From JANYCO01 sp035535995 (GTDB lineage Bacteria > Bacteroidota > Bacteroidia > Cytophagales > Cytophagaceae), in contig DATLOZ010000014.1 in assembly GCA_035535995.1 (NCBI GenBank), positions 29,943 through 93,942 of the forward strand: DNA of 64,000 bases, read 5' to 3'. The position numbers were made by a program, and so were the translations under genes. Below are positions 1 to 9,237 of the stretch, in pieces. The notes beneath the pieces were generated by a model. It was not told the origin of the DNA. It saw only the letters and a list, made by a program, of their open reading frames with translations, and ran no database searches. How positions within the stretch are numbered: the first letter of the stretch is position 1; each line of letters opens with the position of its first letter.

Positions 1-1514
1 CACTTATCATAAGCCCGCTGAGCGCCGCCGATACAGGTGTATACCATGTCAAAAAAACGGTAACGGTCAATGGATGTTCTGATGTTTTTTATTCTTCCTA
101 TCATGTTTACTTGCATGATGTGACGGTGCAAACGGTTAATCTCTGCCACAAGACCAGCTTCAAAGTCGGGAACCATATTTATACAAGTCCGGGAGTTTAC
201 CTCGATTCTCTTATAAACAAACTGGGATGTGATAGTATTGTTACCACTACTGTTTTGGTGAACTACAAAAAGAGATCCATCGACAGTACTGTCTGCGAAG
301 GAAATCCCGTTGTAATCGGCCTTCATACGTATACAAACACCGGCATCTACTTCGATACACTCACCGCCGCCAATGGTTGCGACAGTCTTATCAGGCTTAA
401 CCTGACCGTGATTCCTTATAAACGATTTAGTTTCAATAAAACCATTTGCCAGGGAAAGAGCTTCTTCTTCGCAGGTCAGCTGAGGTCTACGGCCGGTGCG
501 TACTACGACACGCTTTCTACCAGTAGTTGCGACAGCATTGTTAAGTTGAATTTATCCCTGGAAACTCCTCCTGTCATTCATTTGGGCAACGACACTTCTA
601 TCTGTACCGGCCAATCGCGTACGTTGGATCCAGGCGCCGGGTTTGCGGCGTATTACTGGAACGATAATTTTACCGATTCTACTCACCAGACTTTTCAGGC
701 AACTACCGCCGGAAAATATTGGGTGATCATAAAAACATTTGCCGACTGTCGGGCGACAGATACGATGCAGATTATAACTGTTCATCCGCTGCCTGTTGTA
801 TCCGCAGGAACCGATCAATACATCTGCTCCGGCACTAGCGCTATACTCACCGCCAGTAGTCCTACCGGTGTGCATTACAAATGGAATCCGGGCGCAATAA
901 ATGTATCTTCCTTTACAGTAAGTCCGGCAGCCACTAGCACATATTCCATCACCACTACAGACGCTAATAATTGTATCTCAAATCCGGATGCAGTTACTGT
1001 CACGGTAAATCCATCCCCTACTACTCCACCTTTTGATCAGCCTAAAATGAAATATTGCTTCGACAATGGGCCTTTATCACTTTCTGCAAAAGGAGAAAAA
1101 TATTTTCTGTGGTCAAACGGAAATACTATGCGCAATATTGATGTGACAGAAGCAGGCACCTACAGTGTAACTGTTTCCGATGATAGTGGATGTTTTATCA
1201 AAGGAGAAATTTATGTAAAAGACTATTGTGCACCTCAGCTCTACTATCCTTCGGCTTTTACGCCCAATGGCGACAACCTGCACGATGACCTGGAAATTTT
1301 CGGAAAACATTTTAAAAATTTTGAAATACAAATCTTCAACCGCTGGGGCGAAATTATTTTTCTCTCAAAAGATCGCACTATTCAGTGGGATGGCATGTAC
1401 AGAGGAGAAGAAATGCCACCGGGTTCTTATGAATGTATCATTCATTACCAGGGAGTATATGAAGAAGACACGGAGCTATTGACGTTGAAGGGTAGTGTGA
1501 CGTTGATACGTTAA
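1..1514 (+). CDS. T9SS surface protein, C-terminal part (type B sorting domain)
   Basis: The reading frame is open from base 3, so the gene begins left of the window; about 503 residues are visible. The first part holds repeated modules of about 65 residues, each ending in a CDSIV/CDSLI-type motif followed by a short beta strand such as LNLTV, a pattern common in Bacteroidota adhesin-like exported proteins. A PKD/Ig-like section follows (LPVVSAGTDQYICSG). The last 90 residues match the gliding motility-associated C-terminal (CHU_C, type B) sorting domain: YPSAFTPNGDNLHDD, IFNRWGEIIF and a final strand ending VTLIR. The protein is therefore expected to cross the outer membrane through the type IX secretion system and be held at the surface. 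Its substrate or adhesive target cannot be told from this fragment. Confidence 0.9.
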   Translation, partial: LIISPLSAADTGVYHVKKTVTVNGCSDVFYSSYHVYLHDVTVQTVNLCHKTSFKVGNHIYTSPGVYLDSLINKLGCDSIVTTTVLVNYKKRSIDSTVCEGNPVVIGLHTYTNTGIYFDTLTAANGCDSLIRLNLTVIPYKRFSFNKTICQGKSFFFAGQLRSTAGAYYDTLSTSSCDSIVKLNLSLETPPVIHLGNDTSICTGQSRTLDPGAGFAAYYWNDNFTDSTHQTFQATTAGKYWVIIKTFADCRATDTMQIITVHPLPVVSAGTDQYICSGTSAILTASSPTGVHYKWNPGAINVSSFTVSPAATSTYSITTTDANNCISNPDAVTVTVNPSPTTPPFDQPKMKYCFDNGPLSLSAKGEKYFLWSNGNTMRNIDVTEAGTYSVTVSDDSGCFIKGEIYVKDYCAPQLYYPSAFTPNGDNLHDDLEIFGKHFKNFEIQIFNRWGEIIFLSKDRTIQWDGMYRGEEMPPGSYECIIHYQGVYEEDTELLTLKGSVTLIR

Positions 1515-1636
1515 TTTATTTTGCTTTTTTTATTTAGAAGCGCCTGCCATTAGATTATTATTTAACATCCTTATTATTTTATTTTTTTAACATAAGATAG
1601 GTGTATTCAGGGCTTTTCCTTTGGGACAAAAATCAT

Positions 1637-1644
1637 TATATTTG
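1637..1644 (+). promoter_or_regulatory. -7 promoter element TATATTTG of the toxin-antitoxin operon
   Basis: TATATTTG matches the Bacteroidota -7 consensus TAnnTTTG exactly and lies 23 nt before the antitoxin ATG. A TTG occurs upstream at 1621-1623 but with only 13 nt of spacing, shorter than the usual 17-23, so the -33 element is uncertain. Confidence 0.5.
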
Positions 1645-1667
1645 ATATACGACATCGCAACAAAGTC

Positions 1668-1904
1668 ATGACAACAAAAACGCTTAAAAAGCAAATACAC
1701 GAAGCAATTGAGATAGTAGAAAGTCCAGAACTATTACAGGCTGTTTATCTAATATTAAGCAATGACAGAAGACGTAAGGAAGAGTTGTTAAAACCTTTTA
1801 CTCTTGAAGAATTTTATGATCGTCAAAATCGTTCTCAAAAAGATATTAAGAGCGGTAAATTAATCGAACATAAATCTATCAAGAAGAAGTATAATTCTAA
1901 ATAA
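1668..1904 (+). CDS. Putative antitoxin of a ParE/RelE-type toxin-antitoxin pair
   Basis: A small charged protein of 78 residues, predicted helical at the N-terminus (TLKKQIHEAIEIVESPELLQ) with a basic, disordered tail (KKKYNSK). The sequence alone resembles the short Bacteroidota antitoxin-like proteins that precede ParE toxins, but no DNA-binding fold is obvious. The functional call rests mainly on context: the stop codon overlaps the start of the downstream ParE-like toxin by one base (TAATG), which implies translational coupling. In such pairs the antitoxin binds and neutralises the toxin through its C-terminal part and usually represses the operon. Confidence 0.7.
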   Translation: MTTKTLKKQIHEAIEIVESPELLQAVYLILSNDRRRKEELLKPFTLEEFYDRQNRSQKDIKSGKLIEHKSIKKKYNSK

Positions 1905-2230
1905 TGAAAAAAGTAAAGATATTTTGGACCTCTTTCGCTGACAAAAGTTTAGAACAAATTCATCAATATATAGCCCGCGAAAGTGGTTCTGATTTTTTAG
2001 CTTCTTGTTATATAGAAAAATTGATTTCAAGAGTAGATCAGTTAGAATATTTTCCTGAGTCAGGCAGTAAAGACCCACTGCTAAAAGGCTATAAGCCTTA
2101 CGGCCGTTATCTATTAGAAGGTAATTATAAAATAATTTATCAGTACGATGGCAAGGAAATAATAATTACAGATGTATTTCATATGAAGCAAAATCCTTCT
2201 AAAATCAGGCATCGAACAAAGAAAAAATAA
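1904..2230 (+). CDS. RelE/ParE family toxin
   Basis: A basic protein of 108 residues with the ParE/RelE layout: an N-terminal strand (KIFWTSFADKSLEQIHQYI), a helical pair (FLASCYIEKLISRVDQL), then the family signature around residues 50-85 (FPESGSKDPLLKGYKPYGRYL, then YKIIYQYDGKEIIITDVFH). The EYFPESG and YKIIYQ motifs are typical of ParE-type toxins in Bacteroidota. ParE members poison DNA gyrase and RelE members cut ribosomal mRNA; which applies here cannot be decided from sequence. It overlaps the antitoxin stop by one base. The C-terminus is very basic (RHRTKKK). Confidence 0.85.
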   Translation: MKKVKIFWTSFADKSLEQIHQYIARESGSDFLASCYIEKLISRVDQLEYFPESGSKDPLLKGYKPYGRYLLEGNYKIIYQYDGKEIIITDVFHMKQNPSKIRHRTKKK

Positions 2231-2364
2231 TACGACACCTTGTTCTTATACTTCCCGCATTCATATTTTTATTTTTCCTTTAAGTACAAAACCGAGGATT
2301 ATTTTTATTCTGGAATTTTAATCTGTTACTGTATATTGCCGCTCTTGTTGATTTCAAATGATTT

Positions 2365-2400
2365 CCATACTCGCGCTCGCACTCGATAACTTTCTACTCG
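2365..2400. repeat. Family F 7-nt-unit repeat, single arm
   Basis: The run ATACTCGCGCTCGCACTCG followed by a second ACTCG is built of the same GAGTATGG/GTGTGAG-type units seen at 9181-9236, 12724-12761 and 20069-20181 (here in the opposite sense). The stop codon of the haem-binding protein gene (complement of 2394-2396) lies inside it. No second arm is evident. Confidence 0.5.
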
Positions 2401-2861
2401 ACCTTCCTAACCGAAGCAAACCAATCGATCAACAATTTCTTTTGCGCTTCACTGAGTGTAGCTTCGCTATGCGATAATGTGTAGGAATACATCGGCATTT
2501 CACCTTCCTCTATTTGTTCGATACATTCTTCCAATTTATGATCTGCTTTTTTAGCGTTGTAGTTTTTCCATTCAGAAAAATTCAACTCCTCGCGGCCTTC
2601 GTTGATATGATCTTTAACCCACCAGGAAAGAGGCGCCACATTGGTGTACCAGGGATAACGTGTTTCATTGGAATGACAATCATAACATGATGTCTTTAGG
2701 ATCTGCCCTACCGCAAGCGGTGCGTTAGTAGTAGAAATAAAATCGTTTTTTACATCCACCGGAGGATTCGTCTTATCGATCCGGAAAACTTGTATTACCA
2801 GGAGAAGAACGATGAAACCGAAGGCTATTTTTTTGAAAGAGAAACGAGCTGTTTTTAGCAT
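2394..2861 (-). CDS. Membrane-anchored haem-binding domain protein
   Basis: A 155-residue protein with an N-terminal membrane segment or uncleaved signal anchor (residues 11-26, KIAFGFIVLLLVIQVF) and one c-type haem motif CYDCH at residues 59-63. The context SNETRYPWYTNVAPLSWW directly after the motif is the signature of the Bacteroidota haem-binding domain family (PF14376-like). It should face the periplasm and carry one covalently bound haem. The family occurs near cytochrome peroxidases and electron-transfer proteins; here a hemerythrin-like protein lies upstream on the same strand, 81 bp away. The precise redox partner is unknown. The stop codon falls within a repeat arm. Confidence 0.85.
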   Translation of the reverse strand: MLKTARFSFKKIAFGFIVLLLVIQVFRIDKTNPPVDVKNDFISTTNAPLAVGQILKTSCYDCHSNETRYPWYTNVAPLSWWVKDHINEGREELNFSEWKNYNAKKADHKLEECIEQIEEGEMPMYSYTLSHSEATLSEAQKKLLIDWFASVRKVE

Positions 2862-2942
2862 ATCTGAATTGATGATTTATCTATGCTGACAAAGTTAATA
2901 AAAGACTGCGCTTTTCGAAATGCTGCCGTTCAGTAATCGGAT

Positions 2943-3662
2943 TTATAATTGCGGTGTAAATTGTGAAAGATCGTAGATTCCCAATTTTTTCTCAATTTCA
3001 GCCACTTTGCTTACGATGGTCTCAAAGCCATCTCGTCCAAAAATTTTATGTTCATTATTTTCAAACTCTTCTCCCAGGCTATCATATTCATGCCTGGAAA
3101 CAATTTTTCTAAAAGCGGGAAAAAGTACAGTATCTTCTCTTGCTTCGTGCGGCCGATACATGGTATTGAATGAATTTAGTAATTGAATGAGTGTATGATT
3201 TTCCTGTTCAGAAATTCTCGGGGATTTAGTAAGAGATAATATCTGATCGGTTAATCTTCTTCCTGCTTGGTGTTGTTGTAATAACGTATTCACCAGATCG
3301 GTGAGTTGATTTGCTTTTTGAAAACGGGGAAAGAGATATTGTTCTTCCTGCTTTTCATGATAATCCTCTACAAAGGTTCTAATAATGCTTGCCGCGCCGG
3401 CTAGTGTTTCCTTAGGAAAATTTACTTTATTGATAAGATGCATTTTACAAACATCATAGATCAGCAAAATTCTGTTAAGCACACCATGTTCTTGCATCAG
3501 GTCTTCTGGCGGAGAAACTTTTTGATCTCCCTCTTTTTCCTTACACCCAAAAAATAAACTAATACCTGCCGCGCCAGATATAGTAACCACTAAACTTTTC
3601 TTAATAAAATCCCGACGACTACTTTCTTTGTTATCGTTTTCCTTATGTTCCATATTGAGCAT
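2943..3662 (-). CDS. Tat-exported hemerythrin-domain lipoprotein
   Basis: A 239-residue protein. The N-terminus carries a twin-arginine motif (SRRDFIKKS, residues 15-23), a hydrophobic stretch and a lipobox-like LFFGC with the cysteine at residue 40, so it is likely exported folded and lipid-anchored. The rest is a four-helix hemerythrin/DUF-type domain with the spaced ligands seen in the family: EHGVL, the HEKQEEQYLFP segment, QQHQAG, and RPHEAREDTVLFPAF. This suggests a di-iron site for oxygen or reactive species handling. The start is ambiguous: an internal ATG at 3653 gives a shorter leader that still includes the Tat motif. Confidence 0.85.
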   Translation of the reverse strand: MLNMEHKENDNKESSRRDFIKKSLVVTISGAAGISLFFGCKEKEGDQKVSPPEDLMQEHGVLNRILLIYDVCKMHLINKVNFPKETLAGAASIIRTFVEDYHEKQEEQYLFPRFQKANQLTDLVNTLLQQHQAGRRLTDQILSLTKSPRISEQENHTLIQLLNSFNTMYRPHEAREDTVLFPAFRKIVSRHEYDSLGEEFENNEHKIFGRDGFETIVSKVAEIEKKLGIYDLSQFTPQL

Positions 3663-3783
3663 ATTTTTTTACAAAAATCATCCGCCGAAATATATCCTGA
3701 AAATAATTTTATGTCTTATATGTTTTTACAATTTGTTTGTAAGAAAAACAATCCACCCAGGGTCCCCATATAAAATACAAAAT

Positions 3784-3815
3784 AAAAAAAGGCTCCGGGA
3801 AAAAATCGGAGCCTT
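3784..3815 (-). terminator. Rho-independent terminator of the GH18/GH16 gene
   Basis: On the minus strand a 9-bp stem AAGGCTCCG/CGGAGCCTT (3789-3797 with 3807-3815) is followed by a run of seven T. It lies 28 bases past the stop of the polysaccharidase gene. Confidence 0.85.
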
Positions 3816-3842
3816 AGAAAAATAATGAATAGTAAGTAAGTA

Positions 3843-6800
3843 TTAATTCAACTTCAATAGTTTTCTTGTATACACCTGGTCGTTGCTGGTCAGCTTCAGC
3901 AGGTACAGCTCCGACTGCGATCCATTGCTATCGAAATCATAACTGTAGGTGCCTGCATCCAGATAGCCTTTGTAAAGCTCTTTTATTTTCACGCCTTTGT
4001 TGTCGTACACTTCCAGCAATACTTCTCCTCCACTGGCAATCGTGACTTCTACTTTGGTGGCTGCGTTGAATGGATTTGGAATTCCTCGCACTCCTGTTTC
4101 CACGTAGCCGGTAGACGTTGGTTCGCTTGCTACGCCAAGTTTTGCTGCGGTGCAATTTCCTACATTTGTCCATGCATCCGACCAGTAGGTGCCTGTACCC
4201 GGGCCATAGGCCCATGCTGCACCGTTGCACCATCCAGAGTACGGATAAGGTTTACATTCATACAATGTTCCGCCTACCTGCACTCTGCTACCTGCTACGT
4301 ATCCTCCGTTTTCTATATACTGAGGCACGCCGCTGCAAGTGTTGGTTACGGCCATCACTGTTATGCTTATTCCGGAAGAGGTGGTAGCTCCTCCGGAATT
4401 ATCGGTAGCTCTCACGGTGATGGTATAACTTCCTGCTGCTACGTTGGCCCAGCTGAAGCTATAGGGTGAGGTTAGATCTTCTCCTAGTTTCGTTCCACCA
4501 TTAAAGAATTCTACTTTACTCACCGTACCATCTGCATCTGAAGCATTGGCGTTGATCGTAATAGAAGCGCCTGCGGTATAAGTAGCGTTGTTTGCAGGAG
4601 AGGTAATGCTCACAGATGGCAATTGGTTCACCGGTCCTGTAGCAGAGGCGGTAACTTTGATATAATTCAGGTTGAAACCTCCTGTTGCTTCATACACGCG
4701 CAGCACGTGTTGGCCCGCGGAAAGAGAGACATTGGTTTTGGTGGTAGTAGCCCATGTTTGCCAGCCTCCGGTATTTGGCAGGGCGACATCTCCTGTTACA
4801 TTGTTTCCATCTACTTCAAGATGAAGCGTAGCGGTTGATGTTCCGGCAGTACGGAAAGCGATGTCGTAGTTTGCGGTAGCAGTGACGTTCACTGTATATT
4901 CTAACCACTCGCCAGTGGCTGTCCAGCCTACGTTGTAGCCGCCATCGGTATCGGTGGTAGCTTCGATGTCTACGCCGTCCGTTCTGTATGCTCCGCCTTG
5001 GTTAGCAGTTTCGCTATCATTGTAAGCTACATCTTGTCCGCCGAGATCATAATTTTCTGCTTGTATTGTTCCCGGAATAGAAACTGCTGTTCCATTATAT
5101 GGACTTTGTTGCACGGTACAAGGATCGCCGCTATACACTCTTACATAATCCACCAGCATCGTTTGCGGATATTGGGAAGATATAGGATTTTGTCCAGGGA
5201 AATTTCCCCCCACTGCAAGATTGAGAATGATGAAAAACTTCTGGTTGTCAAACGGCCAGGCGCCACCACCTGCTACTGCAGCAGCTTTCGTCACTGTACC
5301 GCGAAGCACACCGTCGATGTACCAGCTGATATGATCGGTAGTCCACTCGCAGGCATATATATGGAAATCATTTGAAAGTGGTACCGGAGAATTCCATGTG
5401 CTTCCCATGCTTTGATGTACGCCGGAAGTAGAAGCATAGTGCAACGTTCCGTACCAGGTAGTTGGATTAGTATTTAAACATTCGAGGATGTCGATCTCTC
5501 CTGTGCCGGGCCATGCAGTATTATCGGCAAGCATCCAGAAGGCAGGCCAGATGCCCGCTGCAGAAGGCACTTTGATTCTCGCTTCGTATCTTCCATATTT
5601 TTGTGAGAATTTACCGGAAGTTACCAATTTACCCGAAGTGTAATTTTTCCCCGAACCGTTATAGTTCGGTTGATAAAGCGCTGTGAGCGCAAGATTGCCA
5701 CCGGAAACGGATACGTTGCCGCTGTTAGAAGTATAATATTCCAGCTCGTTGTTTCCCCATCCGCAATTACCCGGACAACCGTCACCTGTCTGGTAATTCC
5801 ATTTGCTCTGATCAAGGCTTGTACCATTGAAATCGTCGGACCAGGTGAGGTTCGGACAATTGGAAACAGGATTGGTCACGCTTACCGATACTGCAGCCGA
5901 AGTGGCAGTAGCAGCATTGTTATCCGTAGCTTTTGCCGTGATGCTATAAGTACCTGCGGCTATGTTTGACCATGTATAATTGTAAGGAGCACTGGTAGCC
6001 TCGCCGAGCTTGGTAGCTCCGTTGAAAAATTCTACTTTGCTGATCGTGCCGTCTGCATCAGAAGCATTGGCAGAGATCGTAACAGTAGCGGGCGATGTGA
6101 AGCTTGCGTTGTTTGCAGGAGCTGTAATACTTGCGGTAGGCGCCTGGTTGACGTGTGTGGTGAAGTTCACATAGTTCAGGTTGAAATTTCCTGTCACAAC
6201 GTACACTTTCAAGATATGCTGACCGGCAGGCAGTGTGATGTTTGACCGGCTTGTAGAAGCCCATGTTTGCCAGTCGCCCGTGTTGGGAAGGCTTACAGTG
6301 CCGGTCAGATCAGTGCCATCGAGTTCCAGACGCAATGCTCCGCCGGAAGTGCTGGCAGTTCTAAATTCAAAGTTGTAAGCACCTGCGGAAGCGATGTTCA
6401 CAGAATATTCCATCCATTCGTTGTCGGCCATCCAGCCTACGTTGTAGCCAGCTCCTGCATCAGTAGTAGCTTGTATGTCTACATCGTCGGTCCGGTATAC
6501 ACCTCCCTGGTTTCCTGCGCTATTGTCGCTATAGGCTACACCAGAGCCTCCTACATCGTAATTTTCGACTTCCACTTTTCCGGGTATATTCATTCTTACG
6601 CCATTGTATGGCCCTTGCGGAACAGGCGGAGTAGAAGTACCCAACACTTCATAGATCGCGTTGAGCAAAGATCTGTTATCACTTACATCCTGGCTGAGTT
6701 CCCAGATCATGATCCCTCCGGCGTTTTGCTGGAGCACATAATTTGCTTTGCTTTTAATAGTAGGAATTCCGTTGTAGTAAATAACGTTGTTGCCCGAACC

Positions 6801-7685
6801 TACCTGGTCGCTGTTGGCAGAGCCTCCGTAGGTATTGAGAATAGTGGAGTAAGCAAGATAATTTCCGCTTCCGTTTTGTCCATACGTTCCCCATCCATAA
6901 CCATAAAAAGGAACTCCGATCACCAGTTTGGATGCAGGAACTCCTTTCGTATTTTTCCAATAATTAAAATCATTTACTGCTAAGGAATATGGCGAGTGCT
7001 GCCCTGGCCCCGACCAGCTTCCATAAGCATCGTACGACATGATGTTGATCCAGTCGAACTGTGCGGCGGATGTGGTGGTGATGTTGTCGGCAAACCAATC
7101 GGCAAGTGCGGCGGTCATTTGTTTGTTGCGCGCGTGCAGCTCTGTTCCCAGCTTTACAACGAAGTTTTGATATTGTGTGCTATTCACTGAGCTTCCCAAT
7201 ACATCTCCTTCAATATCGATGTCAATCCCGTCAAGGTTCAGATTCACCGTGTAGTTTACAAGCGTGGTTACAAAATTGTTCATGCTTGTAGTATTTCCCA
7301 ACACCGCCTGATAAGCATTCCCCGGAGCACCAGCTCCTCCGAACGACATAAATACTTTTACATTTTTACTATGAGCGGCATTTACCACCGTAGTAACTGA
7401 GCTGTTGCTCGGCCCGTCAATTCCCCCGGAAGTATTGGGGTTGGCGAAAGCAATATTAATATGCGTGAGCTTATTCATATCAAGCGTATTAACGATGTTT
7501 GGAAAATTTGCCCAGGTTGGAAGATAACCGATTACCTTTTTTTGTTGAGCAAAAGAATTCGTAGAAAAAAAGAATAACAATGCCATCAATACCGGCATCG
7601 GTCGCACAAGTCTAAAAATAAAGTTGGAGCAATAAATGCCCAAATGCCTGGTCAGGCACGTGTTCGTAAGTCTAATCATTTTCAT
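3843..7685 (-). CDS. Secreted bifunctional GH18 chitinase / GH16 beta-glucanase with CBMs and T9SS type A domain
   Basis: A 1280-residue modular enzyme. In order: long signal peptide (to about 47, NSFAQQ; an internal Met at 30 is another possible start); GH18 domain (about 48-350) with the full DGIDIDIE catalytic motif at 152-159, E159 being the acid; CBM6-like module (about 360-508); Ig-like spacer (about 515-603); GH16 domain (about 610-853) with EIDILE at 730-735; a second CBM6-like module (about 862-1000); a second Ig-like spacer; a CBM5/12 chitin-binding module (about 1105-1165, with YECKPYPYSGWCNGAAW); and a type A T9SS sorting domain ending YTRKLLKLN. GH18 cuts chitin and GH16 cuts beta-1,3(4)-glucan or laminarin, so the enzyme can attack two fungal-wall polymers at once. 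The paired CBM6-Ig modules look like an internal duplication. Confidence 0.95.
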   Translation of the reverse strand: MKMIRLTNTCLTRHLGIYCSNFIFRLVRPMPVLMALLFFFSTNSFAQQKKVIGYLPTWANFPNIVNTLDMNKLTHINIAFANPNTSGGIDGPSNSSVTTVVNAAHSKNVKVFMSFGGAGAPGNAYQAVLGNTTSMNNFVTTLVNYTVNLNLDGIDIDIEGDVLGSSVNSTQYQNFVVKLGTELHARNKQMTAALADWFADNITTTSAAQFDWINIMSYDAYGSWSGPGQHSPYSLAVNDFNYWKNTKGVPASKLVIGVPFYGYGWGTYGQNGSGNYLAYSTILNTYGGSANSDQVGSGNNVIYYNGIPTIKSKANYVLQQNAGGIMIWELSQDVSDNRSLLNAIYEVLGTSTPPVPQGPYNGVRMNIPGKVEVENYDVGGSGVAYSDNSAGNQGGVYRTDDVDIQATTDAGAGYNVGWMADNEWMEYSVNIASAGAYNFEFRTASTSGGALRLELDGTDLTGTVSLPNTGDWQTWASTSRSNITLPAGQHILKVYVVTGNFNLNYVNFTTHVNQAPTASITAPANNASFTSPATVTISANASDADGTISKVEFFNGATKLGEATSAPYNYTWSNIAAGTYSITAKATDNNAATATSAAVSVSVTNPVSNCPNLTWSDDFNGTSLDQSKWNYQTGDGCPGNCGWGNNELEYYTSNSGNVSVSGGNLALTALYQPNYNGSGKNYTSGKLVTSGKFSQKYGRYEARIKVPSAAGIWPAFWMLADNTAWPGTGEIDILECLNTNPTTWYGTLHYASTSGVHQSMGSTWNSPVPLSNDFHIYACEWTTDHISWYIDGVLRGTVTKAAAVAGGGAWPFDNQKFFIILNLAVGGNFPGQNPISSQYPQTMLVDYVRVYSGDPCTVQQSPYNGTAVSIPGTIQAENYDLGGQDVAYNDSETANQGGAYRTDGVDIEATTDTDGGYNVGWTATGEWLEYTVNVTATANYDIAFRTAGTSTATLHLEVDGNNVTGDVALPNTGGWQTWATTTKTNVSLSAGQHVLRVYEATGGFNLNYIKVTASATGPVNQLPSVSITSPANNATYTAGASITINANASDADGTVSKVEFFNGGTKLGEDLTSPYSFSWANVAAGSYTITVRATDNSGGATTSSGISITVMAVTNTCSGVPQYIENGGYVAGSRVQVGGTLYECKPYPYSGWCNGAAWAYGPGTGTYWSDAWTNVGNCTAAKLGVASEPTSTGYVETGVRGIPNPFNAATKVEVTIASGGEVLLEVYDNKGVKIKELYKGYLDAGTYSYDFDSNGSQSELYLLKLTSNDQVYTRKLLKLN

Positions 7686-8065
7686 AAAAAACTAAGGTTA
7701 TGTTAATTTTTCATGATGACAGAGAAACTGAACGAAAGTGAACAGAAAGAAGAATAATTATTATTATTTTGCCTTAAAATAGGACAAAAGTAATTTTTCA
7801 TAAGATTATCTCAGCGAAAAATGCTGATGAAGAGCAAGAAGTAGGGAACAGAAACGCGTATTTTACTTTATTCACATGCCTATACACAACAAGCAATTAC
7901 GGATAATGCCAAATTCAATGTTACCGATATGTTTCCAAGGACATAAAATACCTCTCTCTTATTCGGATTAAATGCCTATCTTTATAGGTAAATCAAAAAG
8001 CCATAACTTACTTCCACCACGCTTTCTCTTTCTAATATACATTGAAGCTTACCTAAATTTTCCTT
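7686..8065. other. Divergent intergenic region between polysaccharidase and desaturase genes
   Basis: No credible gene in 380 bp. It must hold two outward promoters. On the minus strand TACTTTTG (7792-7785) matches the TAnnTTTG -7 consensus about 100 nt before the polysaccharidase start, with no clear TTG at -33. A short inverted repeat CCTAT/ATAGG lies at 7974-7987 before the desaturase. No riboswitch-like fold was recognised. Confidence 0.4.
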
Positions 8066-9178
8066 ATGAATACGACGCTCCTTGAGCCAGTTTTAAAAAA
8101 ACAAAGAAAAAGTGAAAAGGTTATTTTTGAAAATAAAAAAAATATCTTTTTCCCTGAATTAAAAAGAAGAGTAAAAGAATACTTTATTCAAACCGAAAAA
8201 ACAACTATAGGCGGCCGGGGAATAATGTTCAAAGCAATATTCTTTCTTGCTACTTATATCGGGGGCTTTGCTTCTCTTTTACTTTTTCCATTACCCGGCT
8301 GGGCTGCTTTATTGATTTGCGTGTACCTTGGACTGGCTGCCGCCGCCATAGGGTTTAACCTGATGCACGATGGTTCTCACGGGAGCTTTTCCGATAAGAT
8401 CTGGCTCAACGATGTAGCTGCCTATAGCATTAATATGCTGGGCGGCGATGCTGTTTTATGGAGAAACAAACACAATATCGTTCATCATACCTTTACCAAT
8501 ATCGACGGACACGACCAGGATATTGCGATGGAACCTGTGTTAAGAAGCTGTGTCTCGCAGAAAAAATTATGGTTTCACAAATACCAACACCTCTATTGCT
8601 TTATCGCTTATGGCTTTTCTTCTATTCTCTGGATCTTTTTACTAGACTTTATTAAATACTTTACGGGGAAAATAGGGAATATCAAAATTACCGGGGTGAC
8701 CTCAAAGGATCATTTTATATTCTGGATTACCAAGCTCTCTTATGTGACGTTCTACCTGATCCTTCCCTCTCTCGTATGGGGATGGGGCAATACGCTGATA
8801 GGATTTATGGCTTATCATATCGTATTGGGTACAACGCTTTCAGTTGTATTTCAATTAGCGCACGTAGTAGAAAATACTGAATTTACCGATCAACATCTTG
8901 AGGACAATAAAATTCTTGACGAATGGGCGATCCATCAGCTCAAAACTACTACCAATTTTGCTACAAAAAGTAAATTGATTTGTTGGTACACGGGAGGATT
9001 GAACTTCCAGGTAGAACATCATCTGTTTCCAAAGATCAGTCACATCCATTATCCCCAGTTAAATAAGATAGTAAAAGAGCTTTGTGCCGAAATGAATATT
9101 CCATACAATGAATATTCTTCTTTTTCCAAAGCCTTCCTCTCCCATCTGAATTATTTAAAAGCAACAGGAAGAGCCTAA
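8066..9178 (+). CDS. Acyl-lipid/acyl-CoA fatty acid desaturase
   Basis: A 370-residue integral membrane di-iron desaturase. All three histidine boxes are present: HDGSH (101-105), HNIVHH (136-141) and QVEHH (315-319). The last, with Q replacing the first His, is the signature of front-end or linoleoyl-CoA-type desaturases. Hydrophobic pairs occur at about 54-100 and 175-265. There is no fused cytochrome b5 domain, so electrons must come from a separate ferredoxin or similar donor. Likely role: introducing a double bond into membrane fatty acids, for example during cold adaptation. It is transcribed alone, convergent with the peroxidase gene. Confidence 0.93.
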   Translation: MNTTLLEPVLKKQRKSEKVIFENKKNIFFPELKRRVKEYFIQTEKTTIGGRGIMFKAIFFLATYIGGFASLLLFPLPGWAALLICVYLGLAAAAIGFNLMHDGSHGSFSDKIWLNDVAAYSINMLGGDAVLWRNKHNIVHHTFTNIDGHDQDIAMEPVLRSCVSQKKLWFHKYQHLYCFIAYGFSSILWIFLLDFIKYFTGKIGNIKITGVTSKDHFIFWITKLSYVTFYLILPSLVWGWGNTLIGFMAYHIVLGTTLSVVFQLAHVVENTEFTDQHLEDNKILDEWAIHQLKTTTNFATKSKLICWYTGGLNFQVEHHLFPKISHIHYPQLNKIVKELCAEMNIPYNEYSSFSKAFLSHLNYLKATGRA

Positions 9179-9180
9179 CA

Positions 9181-9236
9181 GGATGGAGTGTGAGTATGGA
9201 GAGATTATTCTCTACTCTGTACCCGCGCTCCGTACT
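9181..9236. repeat. Family F inverted repeat of 7-nt units
   Basis: The gap between two convergent genes is filled by units GGATGGA, GTGTGAG, TATGGAG, then a short turn, then TCTCTAC, TCTGTAC, CCGCGCT, CCGTACT. The second half is an imperfect reverse complement of the first. It begins 2 bases after the desaturase stop and ends just before the peroxidase stop, so it could act as a bidirectional terminator. Confidence 0.75.
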
Positions 9237-9237
9237 G

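Noticed and set aside
6267..6983. A 238-residue open frame opposite the GH18/GH16 gene
   Set aside because: Antisense shadow of the conserved CBM6 and GH18 modules; no start signal or motif.
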